This document shows positions 1-12,400 of a DNA stretch of 64,000 bases, in pieces (within the stretch, counting starts at the first letter, position 1; every line of letters starts with the position of its first letter). The notes under the pieces were generated by a model. That model saw nothing but the letters and a program-made list of their open reading frames with translations. It had not been told where the DNA came from and made no database searches. The position numbers and the translations under genes were made by a program. Location: NCBI RefSeq assembly GCF_000003815.2, contig NC_049990.1, positions 5,288,626-5,352,625 on the forward strand, written 5' to 3'. This DNA is from Branchiostoma floridae. Lineage: Eukaryota; Chordata; Leptocardii; Amphioxiformes; Branchiostomatidae.

Positions 1-343
1 GGTGTCTAATAACCTTCGTCGATGTATCTAATTTCATCCTTTTTCCATCTCCTCCGTTCAGCATCATTGCCATCTTCCAACCCTACTACTGTATCCTATC
101 CCAGCACACAACAGCAACTTTTGGCCAGAAAATCGGTCACATCAGCAAGTTATTCTCAAGTTTTTGTACTCTCTTTTTTGTACTGTTATCTTTATGAACC
201 AATTTATCACAATCAAAGTATCATGTTGTTGTTGTTGTTTTGTTGCCCTCCAAACAACAAAATCTACCTGAAGGTCACCTTCCAAAGGGCAGCAGCCATA
301 TTGGAATATTGCATGCTGGGATAGGATCCTTTCCTCCTTGTCT

Positions 344-434
344 CTAAGTCTTCAGCCGTTTCTTCAGCTCAGTCGGCAGCTTCTCGTAACACTTCTTACA
401 GACAGGCCTCATGTCAACCTCTATGAATCGACTC
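344..434 (-). CDS. LIMS1: PINCH alternative last exon C (distal)
   Basis: Acceptor ACACAG is followed by G, which completes the split codon AA|G (Lys) left by exon 6414-6339. It encodes [20 protein letters not shown] and ends ...[12 protein letters not shown]. This supplies the last two zinc ligands of LIM5 (PVCKKC) and the basic tail. Of the three terminal exons it is the closest to the vertebrate ending (KKCYEKFPLELKKRLKK as recalled). It lies about 3.4 kb beyond exon B. No AATAAA is visible in the 343 bases downstream, so the 3' UTR probably runs off the window. Confidence 0.85.
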
Positions 435-3400
435 CTGTGTACAGCAGGAACAAAAGAAGAGGAACTTTGTTTAGTGGAAGAACTACAACATTTTTTTCTA
501 TAACGCTAGTTCACCTTTATCGGGGAGGTAACCTATATCCGCTGTTTTAAAAAACAGGTTATCCAGGGATATCAAGTCGACGGGAGGTGGTTTCAAACTG
601 CAATATTTTGAAAACAAAATTTGAAACCTCTGTCCGTCGACTTGATACCCCAGACACCCTGATTTTTAAAACAACAAATATACATGTAGGTTACCTCGCG
701 GATAAAGGTGAACTAGCGTTACTCCCCTATTCAAATACAATTCAACCTCTACAACTGGATGAAAAAACAGTCTGAGATTTCCTTCCGGACGTTTCAAGTG
801 ACATCCATTACTCTTCTTCAGTGTCATAAAGAAGAATGATGGATGTCACTCGAAACATCCGGAAGCAAATCTCTGTTTTTCATCCAGTTGTAGAGATTGA
901 ATTGTATTTGAATAAAGTTTACCTGGAACCACCACCCCCCACCCCCACCCCCGTAGTTTGAGGTAGGACGTTATCCCTAAATAACATCCTTGGTTTTAGA
1001 AATGCATCTTCCTTTAAGCATATACCCTGTCCTTGACAAAAAAGGCTTTCAAATTGTGAGTTCATATTACATGTTAACACTTCTGCTCGAACAACAGACT
1101 ACGTTAAATCTTTCAATGTTTGCTGTGGTTTTTGCTTTGAAAGTGCTTGCTGCAACCTTCCTGTAGCGAAATGATGTACGTGTTTCAATCATTTTTATTA
1201 CTACACTGTAGAAATGTTTCAACCACAAACCAAGGACGTTACATCAACGTCCTTGCACAAACGTAAAACATCTCCTTTCCTAACCTGCTGCAAGTATTGC
1301 ATTCAAGTGGTGCGTGGTCAAAGTTCATGGTGAGGTCATGTCATATCAGTTCAGAGCCCCAAAACAACGCATCATTGTTCTAACATAGCCAATATGCAGG
1401 TGTGCATACCTAGGGGCTATGCATGTGATGTTACAACAATTTGTTACTTTCACCTAAAGAGACTGTCAAAGTGTCCATATATCTAATATGTCTTGTATCA
1501 AGCTAACAATTGTAACATTCAAAATTAGTTGCACCAGACAGGTTCTCCCACAACACTCTTTTTTTATTGCCTTTTAGTTCATCAAAGAACAACGTTTTGA
1601 AAATGTTCCTCCTACTCAAAACTGACTTGAAGAATACCACTCATGCAGGGGACTGATAAAACCTGGTCTTTGTGGACAAGTGGCCACTGAACAATGTTGA
1701 TGGTTTAAAAAAACAGGGTAGATGCATAAGGAAAATGCTACATATTAGGATGAAATTACCAAATTTAAAAGCTGGAAATTCAGACCAACTTGTAACCCCT
1801 GATGCAAATGTCTATCAAAGATATTACATGCATCTAATAGATACATATCTATAATTACTACATTGCATAAATTACATTGTATTGTCATGCATTTCTAATA
1901 CCTGATGCCGTGCAGACATTAAAATGACTAGACCGCTATTTCTTTTTAAATTAATATCTCGCTTTTCATAGCACACAAAGAAGAAAGGTGTATCATAAAA
2001 GTGCATAAAACAACCAAGAAAAGTTGAAAGATAGGGCACTCCTATGACGGGGAAAAGAAGGAATAAAGTCATTAGAATTAGTATCTGATTAATAAGTGCA
2101 TAAATATGGCATGCCGCATGTCATTAGAAACTCTCTGAAAACAAAACAGACTACATGCATAAGTTAGCTGAAGTCACATGATTCAAGCCATTCCCATCAT
2201 GCACTGCCACCACTACAGTGTCATTCCCCAATAGTGTCTCACCAAGTAATAAAACATCTACAATATGCAGCAAAAACATTTTGACAGGTTTCGCTACAAA
2301 TGGTGTTTCTTCCATGCAAGTGCTGTAAGGGCTATGAGAGCACAAGCCAAGGCTGTTAGTGCCTATGAAAAGAGGAAAAGATAAGGCTTTGTTATAGCAA
2401 TGCAAATGAGGTAAGTTAATATGGATTATAATAAAAAAGCCCACTAATCATACCGCTATTTGAATATTATTTGCTAGCACACACACAGTGTTTGCACCAT
2501 TACAGAGAGTCCTAATCCCAGCAAGTTCTTTGTATAATGCAGAATTTTCTAGACTAATTATTGATACAAGGCATTCTGTTAAACAAACAATGCAGCATAT
2601 AAAACTGTTAGTACTGGTAAGTTAGCGTGATGTTTCAGGAAAAAACTAAAAATACTGTGAAAAAGCCATCACCCAAATAATAAACTTTCAGCATGCTAAC
2701 TTCCAATCCAAGATACTAGTAACCTGTGCAAAGTTGGTGTCAAAAGGGACCCTTAGAGTGATTAGGGTTAAAAGAATGAAAATCATATAATGTAAAGGTG
2801 TAGATGTAGCTTGAATCTATACTGAAAGCAGTATGTAATGTTCAAAGGCATACTCAGTGTATTTTCAGAGGACTCTGATAAAATCGCTCACACTCAAAGA
2901 ACATTGGGTATTGGAAAGAAAACATTTTCTTAAAAAGTCTCAAATACTTTCCCATACAAGGCAATAGAGGATTGTATTATTGAAAAAAATACTCCTACAA
3001 GTTACGATCTCTCCTTTCAGTGTATATGGCAGTGCCCATCTCCATTTCTGAAGCCCTTGGGCCACGCAGTTGTAAAATAAAAAACACTACAACAATACCA
3101 TGTTCACCTACAATACTGGTTCTCACAGGTGCTTTGTGTTAAGCAGAAAAAAAATCTCTATATAGAAAAGTCTTTATAATTATATAGTATGATGTGGCTG
3201 AACCTACAACTTGCTGTATTCTTCTATCGATTTTTTGACAGATGAGCAGGCAAACAGTCACTTGCCAGTGGGTTTGGCAAACCGTTTGCCTGACCTGCAC
3301 ATGACTTTTTTTAAGGTGAAGGAGGGGTGTGCAAATCCTTTTCCTCCCTCTTATCTACTGACTCTTTGTCTGAGTGCAATAGCCTCTTCATAATACAAAC

Positions 3401-6400
3401 AGAGTATGCCTCTAAACTACATGTATGTAACATTAGTTCACCTTTATTTGCAGGGTAACCTTTATCCGTTGTATTTAACATCAGGGTATTTCGGGATATC
3501 AAGTCGACGGACAATGGTCTCAAACTGCATTGTATTGAAATAAATTATGCAAATTGAAACCACCGTCCATCAATGTGATATCCCTAAATATCCATATTTT
3601 AGGTACAACGAATATAGGTTACCCTGCGAACAAAGGTGACCTAGCGTTAGCAGCATGCAGGAGATGCTAGTATTAATCGCTGAGTCAGCCTTCCTCTCGT
3701 CTACTGACTCTTCGTCTGAGCAATAGTCTCTTCATAATACACACAGAGTATGCCTCTAAACTACATGTATGTAGTAGCATGCAGGAGTTGCTATTAATCG
3801 CTGAGTCAGCCATCCACGTGTCCAACCTACATGCGTACATGGTACAGGTGTGATTGACAGGCGTCACGGCCTTCACTTATAGCGCTTCTTCAGCTCCATG
3901 GGGAACTTGACGAAGCAGGCCTTGCAGACGGGCTTCATGTCAAACTCCAAGAACTTGGTGCTGTGTGGAATGTACACATGGTGAGTACAGTGACTGGGTT
4001 CTCCCCAAGAGTTGAGAGTATAATACAGTGTTCTAGCCATCCTGAATTTTTTTTTCCATCCCCTGGATTTTGAATAGAAACCCTGTCGAGCGCGGAAGGC
4101 GCAACAATCCTGGGGGTCCAGGAAAATTGTGAAATCTGAAATGCTTTTTCCTGCATTTTGTGGGGCACATTTTGCTGGTAGAGACTCAATTTGGTTCAAT
4201 GGCATCTCTGTGGTAAATTTCTGGAGATCTTTGAAAATTCCTTGTATCTTTTACATGCTAATTTTTGTCCATTTTCAGCTGCAAAATTCTGTCAAAGGAT
4301 GGAGGGATGGACACTGGCTAGAACCCTGGTATAGTAGTACTGCCGATGATAGCATCATATGCAATGGGGCTTGCATATAGTATGGGGGGGGGGGGGGGAT
4401 CGGGAGTTTGGAAGGGTCATGGAAACAGCTACTATCAAAAGCTATGAAAATGCATACAGCTTCACTCTGTGCATTTGCTAACATGGAACATAATGATTTT
4501 TCCTAAGGCATTCTTGGCCAAGTTCTGGTTTCGTCTAAAGTCTCCAACTCACATAATGTTTGTTTTTGCCTAATCTGTTATTTGGGTATAAGAAACTTGC
4601 ATTTGCAGCAAAAAAGCAGTTTGGCATTTCTGCGTACACAGAAAACAGCAACTGACTACAGAAGCCACTTCTGATTAATGATTTTTTTCGATCAGCAATC
4701 AAAAAGTATCAGTTGCCTTTTGTATCGATACTTTTTCACGTAACCGTATCTGCTCTCGAAGCAGGGTTCGCAGACAGGCTTCTTATCGACTTCCAGAAAC
4801 TTGGTGCTGTGTGGAGCGTACACAAATGAGTACAGTGGCCTGGGTTTTACAGCACATCATCAGAATGTATCATGTAAGCGTATAAGGTCATGTTCACATT
4901 CTGGGTATGTGCTGTTTTTTCCAGGAGCCCTGTACTATGGCTAGGAAGGTACGGGACACATAGGGATAATGGCAAACTGTTAAAAGTGGCCACACACTAT
5001 TTCATACATGCATATGTCATATTCTGAACGGTTTATCATAGATTGACAGCTTTATACAAAAATGTAAATTTCCATTTTTTTTCAAATCTTCATTTTTTTG
5101 GTCAAATGTAAAATCCACATTTTTCACCAAAAAAGGACATCATGTCATTTTTCTACATACATGAACAAATTATGTCATCATCCTCTGGGAATCAAAATGT
5201 AGGTCAAAAGACATTCATGCCATCAATATTGCTTAAATCCATGCCCATACCGTGATGTCACAATGAATGAAACTTGTTCATGTACATACCAAAACAGGTG
5301 TTATACAAAAATATGCAATCCAAGCAAATATACATTTTGTAGACATAGAAGTGGACAATACACTACATGTGCATATATTACCTATATGTGTCCTTTGCAT
5401 GGCAAGGAAGCCGCATACTCCAAGGAAAAATATATCAGTCTACCATTTAGATCATCAAAAACTACTTCAGTCAAATGGAGTAAAATGCACAGATTTGGCA
5501 TGCAGAAAAAAAACACAAATCTCATAGCATGTCTTGTATCTTAATCAGCAATGTAATAACATGCACACACACATACATGCAAGTCTCTTAGATATACATA
5601 CATGTACAGTGTACTACATGTGCAAGTACTTTGTATGGAAAAGACAGCAACATTGGATTCACATGCACAAGCCTTTTAGTTTTATATAAGGCTTGAAGCA
5701 TTTGGCGCTTAATTCAAGCTTATAATGTCCTCACTTGGAAATTGCAGAAGCGTTGCTTGGGAATTCAAGATGAATTTAATATTCAATATTCCCTCTAGCT
5801 ATGCATTGAAGTAACAATCATGGAATCCAATGTTACTGCAGTTAGATAACAAAGGACCGATGCATGACATAAGACAATGTACATTGCTACCACAAAATGC
5901 AACAATGAGTAGACACAGCACACCCAAGGAAGCCACTTGGTTATCTCATAAAATACACACCAAAAATAAGTTAGAATCATCCTTTCATGCTCAAAAACTC
6001 TTAGAATTCATGCTAGATAGAAAGACGTAACATACCAAACTGAAAGACCAAGTCATATAATTCATTTGTAAACAAACATGGTTACCGCACAGCATTCAAA
6101 AACAACATACATGTACTGTAGTTTCAATAATCTGGAAAGGATACTATTGCTGGCCTCAACATTGTATGCATCCATAATGTCTTTGCAAGTTCATAAGAAG
6201 AATATTTTGGATATGAGGACTTTTTGACGAAATACAAACTTAGCTCTTTAACTCTTTAAAAAAATCATCATACACGTAACTCTAATGTAGTATGGCAATT
6301 TTATGTGAAGAGCTGTATAGAGGAAAATAAGTACTTACTTGAGTGTGAGTTTCTGGTCGCAGATTGAGCAGGCAAAGCAGGCCACGCACCAGGACTTGTT

Positions 6401-9400
6401 CAAGGCACTCACAACTAGAAGGACAAAATATAATCAAATCTCTTGAATCTTTAAATTTATTTGCAAAGTCTCTAAATGCAATGGTCACACAGATACAACA
6501 ATGTAAAAAAATGCAGAAAAAAACAACAATAGATTGTTATCCACAGTAAGTGTGTCTAGAGCATAGTACTGGAAGGCAGACTTAATCCCTCTCCTTTCAC
6601 ACAGCTGCCACTAAAACAAAGTCTAGTATCCATTTCTACATCTGGGTTGAGTAAGTAAAGTAGTGTGAAAAGCCTTTCCCAAAGACACAACATCTATAGT
6701 CAGGAATGTCTGGACCTCTGGAAACTCTGGACCTCTTGATCCTGTATCTGCTAGAATAGCCACATAGCCATTTCATGCCACTCACTAAGAATAGGAGGCA
6801 AACATGTATCAGAAATACTCCTACAACCAGGTCAATAAAATGACCTTGACCTATGACCTACCATCTCCGGTAATGACCTTGTTGCAACAGTAGCAGACGT
6901 CCCCGAACAGCTGGTTGTAGTGCGTCTCGCAGTAGGCCAGGCCCTTCCGCTCGTAGTGGCGATGGCCCAGGAACGGTTTCTCGCATTTGGCACAAACAAA
7001 ATGCTGTAGATTCAACAAAAATGTCAGTTACAGTGGTTACTTCATGTATGTTGGTATCATAGAAACAACTGTGGTTTTATCCTTCAACAATTGTATACAG
7101 AAATGTATGAATAAGTACACAAAATGTAACACTATACAAGTCATGTAAGTATAAAGCAAAAAATGGCAGTTTTCCTAAATAGACATTTATGTAATTATGA
7201 CTGAAAAAAATTAAGATGGCTGTCATTTTAGTATTGTTCTTTAAAGGGGCATTCCACTCCAGAAGGGAGTGTTATTTTCCAATAGATAATGTATCAATGA
7301 ATACATGATCAGCCGACCTTTTGTGGAATTCCACTTGTGGCGAATTACGCAACGTGTGTTTGTAAAACAATATGACACTCACTAAACCCATGCAGACCCT
7401 ACCCATGTATTCCCTATACGACTGTAGACACTTCCTTTATCGTGAATATTTTCGGCACAAATGAGGGGCGCTAAGCACACCAAGAAGGTCAAATGTTCAC
7501 AAGATATCAAAGAACACATATCTAGACGTGTTTTTCTTAGCGCCCCTGAAATTAGCTTTGTATCCTAACTTAAGTCAAGCACATTGTATTCAGCCATAGG
7601 CTGAGATTGATTTAATTTAATTAGAGGGTACTTGGGGAGTTTTGTAGAAGACTGAATGCTTTTTGATGCGCATGGGGCTAATGGGTTCTCTTTCGTATAA
7701 TGGTACATAGCATACATTTGTCACTTCTACAATTTATATCTATCGGAAAATAACAGTCCCGTCTGGAGTGGAATGCCCCTTTAAGTATAAAATTCAAACC
7801 ATCATCACCTACAAAATTTTTTACTACCTGAACTATAAATTTAATCTAAAATTAGTTAAAACACACTATAGCCATTACTGATCTCACTGGTAATTTCAAT
7901 AATATGGTAGACAACTTACAATGTACATGTGCATTAATAGACACAACCTTTTTTCATTAAGACAGACACTATGCCAAACATAAGTGCTTACCTCCACATG
8001 CCATTGCTTGCCAAGTGCATTCACCACACGAGTCTCGATGGGACGCCTGTAGGACAAGATACAATCTATACTGTAACCACTGCATTTCGTCCTAAAAGAT
8101 ACAGACCTCATAATCTTTTATTATACCATTTTCCTCGATGTAGAAGTCTGTTATTGCAAAAATAGCTCTTCAAATGTGGATACTACGATGGTAACAATGT
8201 AATTTCCTTGTCACTTAAATACATCTTAAAATTTTCAACATCGCAAACAAACAAAATGAGGTAGGCAATACTACTGCAGCTGACATGCAATTCTGAACAC
8301 CACAGCTAGGTGGCACTTCTGTATAGTGCCATGTTGATAGTTATATTTTAGTCACGCCCACTTTTACTGACAATGACTGCTAATAAAATGCTACCATATA
8401 TGTTTCTATGACATGGCAAGATTGTAACTTGAGGACAATAAAATTCTACAACAACTGTAAGCCTAGCATTCTGTCAAAAATCCTTTCCTCAGAAAGAGTT
8501 GTCCGAGTAACGCTTGTTCACCTTTATCCGCGGGTAATCTATATTCATTGTATCTAAAACAGTGCATTTAGGGATATCGAGTTGACGGAAGGTGGTTTCA
8601 AATAGCAATATTTGACAAGTAAAAATGTATTACCACCATCCGTTGACTTGATATCCCCAGATACCATGTGATTCAAAACAACGATTATAGGTTCCCCTGC
8701 GAATAAAGGTAAACTAGCGTTACAAATATGGTGATTGACAGAACCGACCTGCAGGCTCCACAGATGGGGATTCCCATCTTGTCATGGCAGGGGAGGCAGT
8801 ACAGCTCTCCTCGCAGCTCACGGGCAACTTCTGTCAGCTCCTTCCTGTGATCAACATGTTAATGTACCATAGTTATATAGAAAACAGTATAATCATGGAA
8901 ATATAACACTGAAAAAAGTCTCTCTCTCTTTGCCACGGAGTATGATTTTGGGGGTCTATGTGTCTGTTTGTTTTGAGAAGTCGTTGATGGATCTTTATAT
9001 TTGGTATGCTGGTAGGGGAGGCAAAATAAGGAAGTGACACTGTATTATTGGCCCCCTAGCAGCTTTTTTGGCACTGCAGCAGGACGTCCAGTTTTGATAT
9101 CCTATCCAGTGTTTTGGCCATGCTCTGGTGATGATTAAAGGTCCATTTTGTACATCTAAACTCTTGGACTAGTGAAGAACTGGCCTTCATGTATGTAGGT
9201 TTGGCCTTATATACAGGGATCTCCCTAAACATGGAACAATAATATTAGCACCATCATACTGATTCAAAAATAAATTTTTCCACTGAATATACCAGTAAAA
9301 CATGGATGACTCATGTAAATAAAACTTAGTCAACTACATGTATTGTAACTGAAGGCTGTTACTTACCCACAATGGTGACAGTTGAAGTGGTAGGGATGGT

Positions 9401-12400
9401 ACGGTTCACTCTTGAATATCAGATGCTTGTCTTCAATCATTTGACTGGAAAATAAAACATTTGTTGTGCTTTTATTTCAATCTACTAGTACTGTATTAAA
9501 AGCCATTCTAACTATATACTAGATGAACAATAATGTCATCTTAAAAGCAAACATTTTTTTGCATAGATTGCAAGATTCATACAATACAGAAAATGAATTT
9601 CAAACAGAAATAATTTGAAACTATTAGACTTACTGGCACTTTTGGCAGATGTACTTGCCCAGTCCTGAAGCCCTCTCCCTCGCATTACAGGGGCGGCACA
9701 GGGCCCTAGGAACAGAAGTGTTATGTTCAGCATCTTCAATACAATAAGACAGCATTAAAAGAATCTTCCCGAACTTTACATACCTTACTATATACATGCC
9801 CCTTAAACTAGCACCTTTAACAATCTCACTGCTATCCGTAAATAATCACGTTTGGGACAGCATTCTCACTGCTTTGGCTATAAGTAGCAGCGAGAAGCAG
9901 ATCCAATCATACCCTGATGATGGTGTCTGATAGACATCGAAACATTGGGAGTGAGTACTACTTTGGTTCAACAGTGTTTCAAGAACCTTACTTTATTGAA
10001 TCTCACAGCTAGACCCGACTATAACTGGAATAAAAAAATTAGATGGATTGCCGCAAAACCCCAGGACAAGATACCCACTGCTACTGGGACTACGGGTGGA
10101 CCTACTGTGGGAGTAACTACCCCTCTGCACAAATAAGTCTACCTACAGTCTACATTCAAAATGGGATGGACTTACAGTGGGAGTACAATGTACATGTAAC
10201 TCCCCATTTGGCACACATAAGTCCACCTACAGTTTACATTTATCCTATTCTATGTCTTAGTTTTGCAACACTGCCCCGTTACCTTCCAGCGTTCTTGACG
10301 AATCCAGTGTCGGCCAGCGGTGCATGGCAGGTGTGGCAGGTGAAACAGTCCGGGTGCCAGTTGTTGTTCATGGCCTTGATGACTCGACCAATCACAAACT
10401 CTCCTATGGAGAAACATTAGGTTTCAAAATCCAGACTTCCCAACTCAGGTTTACTAGCAATAGCTGATGCTTTGTACAATTATGTGTTGATACTTTGTAC
10501 AAAAAGACAAAAGGTTGTGGCATACTCTTTTGTGGCTGGTCTCTTGAAGTCTGGGTACCATTGAGCTTACACTGCTCTGTATGGAAGCCTTCTCTCCTGT
10601 TTTATTGTTTCCCTGTCTGCCATCATGTGATATTGTACTGATAGTCTACTATGTATACACAGAAAGAATAGTTCAATTTCTGGCACATCTTGCAATGAAA
10701 TTTGTGGAGGGGTTTTGTGGGTACGACATAGATAAAATTCAACACAGTGTATTCTGCACCACCCTCAGTCCCAGCCCTCCCGCGGGTTAGATCACCCTCA
10801 GGCCTTCAGACTATCTGACCCATGGTCAGGCTGGTACGTCGGGTGATACAGAATACACCATGTTGCATAATATCTACATGTAATTGTATTCAACACAATG
10901 AGCAGAATGTAAAGGATACATTTGTTGTATAGTACAAAAGCTGTCTGTATGTAAATGTTTTGCTTCTCAAATTTCTAACTGACTCTAAGGAGCAAAGATA
11001 CATTACGAAGCCTGTTGTTCCTACTAAGGATAATGTTACTGAAGTAACATACATGTAATGTCTGCAGTCATGTTACTCTTAAAGGATATACCTTTCATTC
11101 CTTTGTTTGCTAAATAGAATAACTTGAAGTTGACACTTCTAACATTTGTTAAGATCTGTAGGACTGTTTGACAACCTGTACTCTTCTTCAGGGCTCGAAA
11201 TACTTTCTTTCTGCATACCTGCACTGGTGCAGGTAACATTGAAAATTACCTGCACCAGACAAATTTTAGCTGCACCACTTCGATTTTGAATGTTGGAAGT
11301 TTGGATTATACTAAAATTGTTATGGAACCATTGCTTTTTTTTCTCTTATACCTTATAGGAGGTAATAGTCAATGCAGCTAATAACAGTCCATATACCATA
11401 CCCCAGTACATGGACCAGTGTATGCTAGGTCCAGGTAGACACCAGAAATACCTACACAGCTCCAATTTCACCTGCACTAACCTGAATATGCAGGTGGTAT
11501 TTCAAGCCCTTTTCTTGCACTGGCATATTTCTATCAATGTCATGCATGGATAAATGTCATAATGATTATACCGGTATATAACTTACCACACTGCCCACAA
11601 CATGGTGCATACAGCATGTGGAAGTCATGCTCACAGTACTTCCTTCCCTCAAACTGAAACACAGTCAACATTAGAACATAAGACCCAGGCTTTCAAAGTT
11701 AGCATTTTATCATAGAGGGTCCAATTTTCTTGCTGTGCAGTAAGCACTGGAGGCAACTGTAGCATCCCTGGTCAATCAGAATTTTATGCTTGTTAGAGAA
11801 TCTGCTAGCTCCATAGGGTAGGGGGCTTGTTTAAGTCAGTGTCTAGCCTAAAAGTAGGGAGTCCAGTTTCTTATTATTATCCAAAGGACGCCTGGAGCGA
11901 TGGTCTCACAAATCCTGAACTGATGTCACAGTTCAAACCAGTAAACCTTACTATGATTTACAAGTATACCATATAAAATTTATATAATATATTTTGTCTA
12001 TTAGAAGCACATTGTACTCACCTCATAGAAGAGTCCATCTGGGAAAGGCTGGAAGCACTGGGCACAGCTGTGGAGGAAAAAAGGGGTGGAAAATTTTGAA
12101 ATCTTAACCCTCAGAAGACTAAGCTTAATTTAATAAGATGTTTGCAGCTTTCAGCACAGGTCTCATACATGTATGTGTCCTGCACTGAAATAATGAGGAA
12201 TTAGACAAACTACTTTCGAATAGAATGCACTCTGCTAGCTTTGCCCAAAATGGTCTCCAAACTCACAAACTGTTGTCTCACAATAAAGAATGAGGATTCT
12301 TGAGGAGTATCAGGTTAGTAATGTACTTACACAAAGCACTTCTCATGGTAGAGCTCCCCGTTGGAGTTGACCATCTTCTCATACGGCCCAAAGCCACCGC

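Noticed and set aside
783..872. Hammerhead ribozyme in the 730-912 hairpin
   Set aside because: One arm has CTGAAGA and GAAACGTC, but the bases outside do not pair as stem I and the other arm lacks the core.
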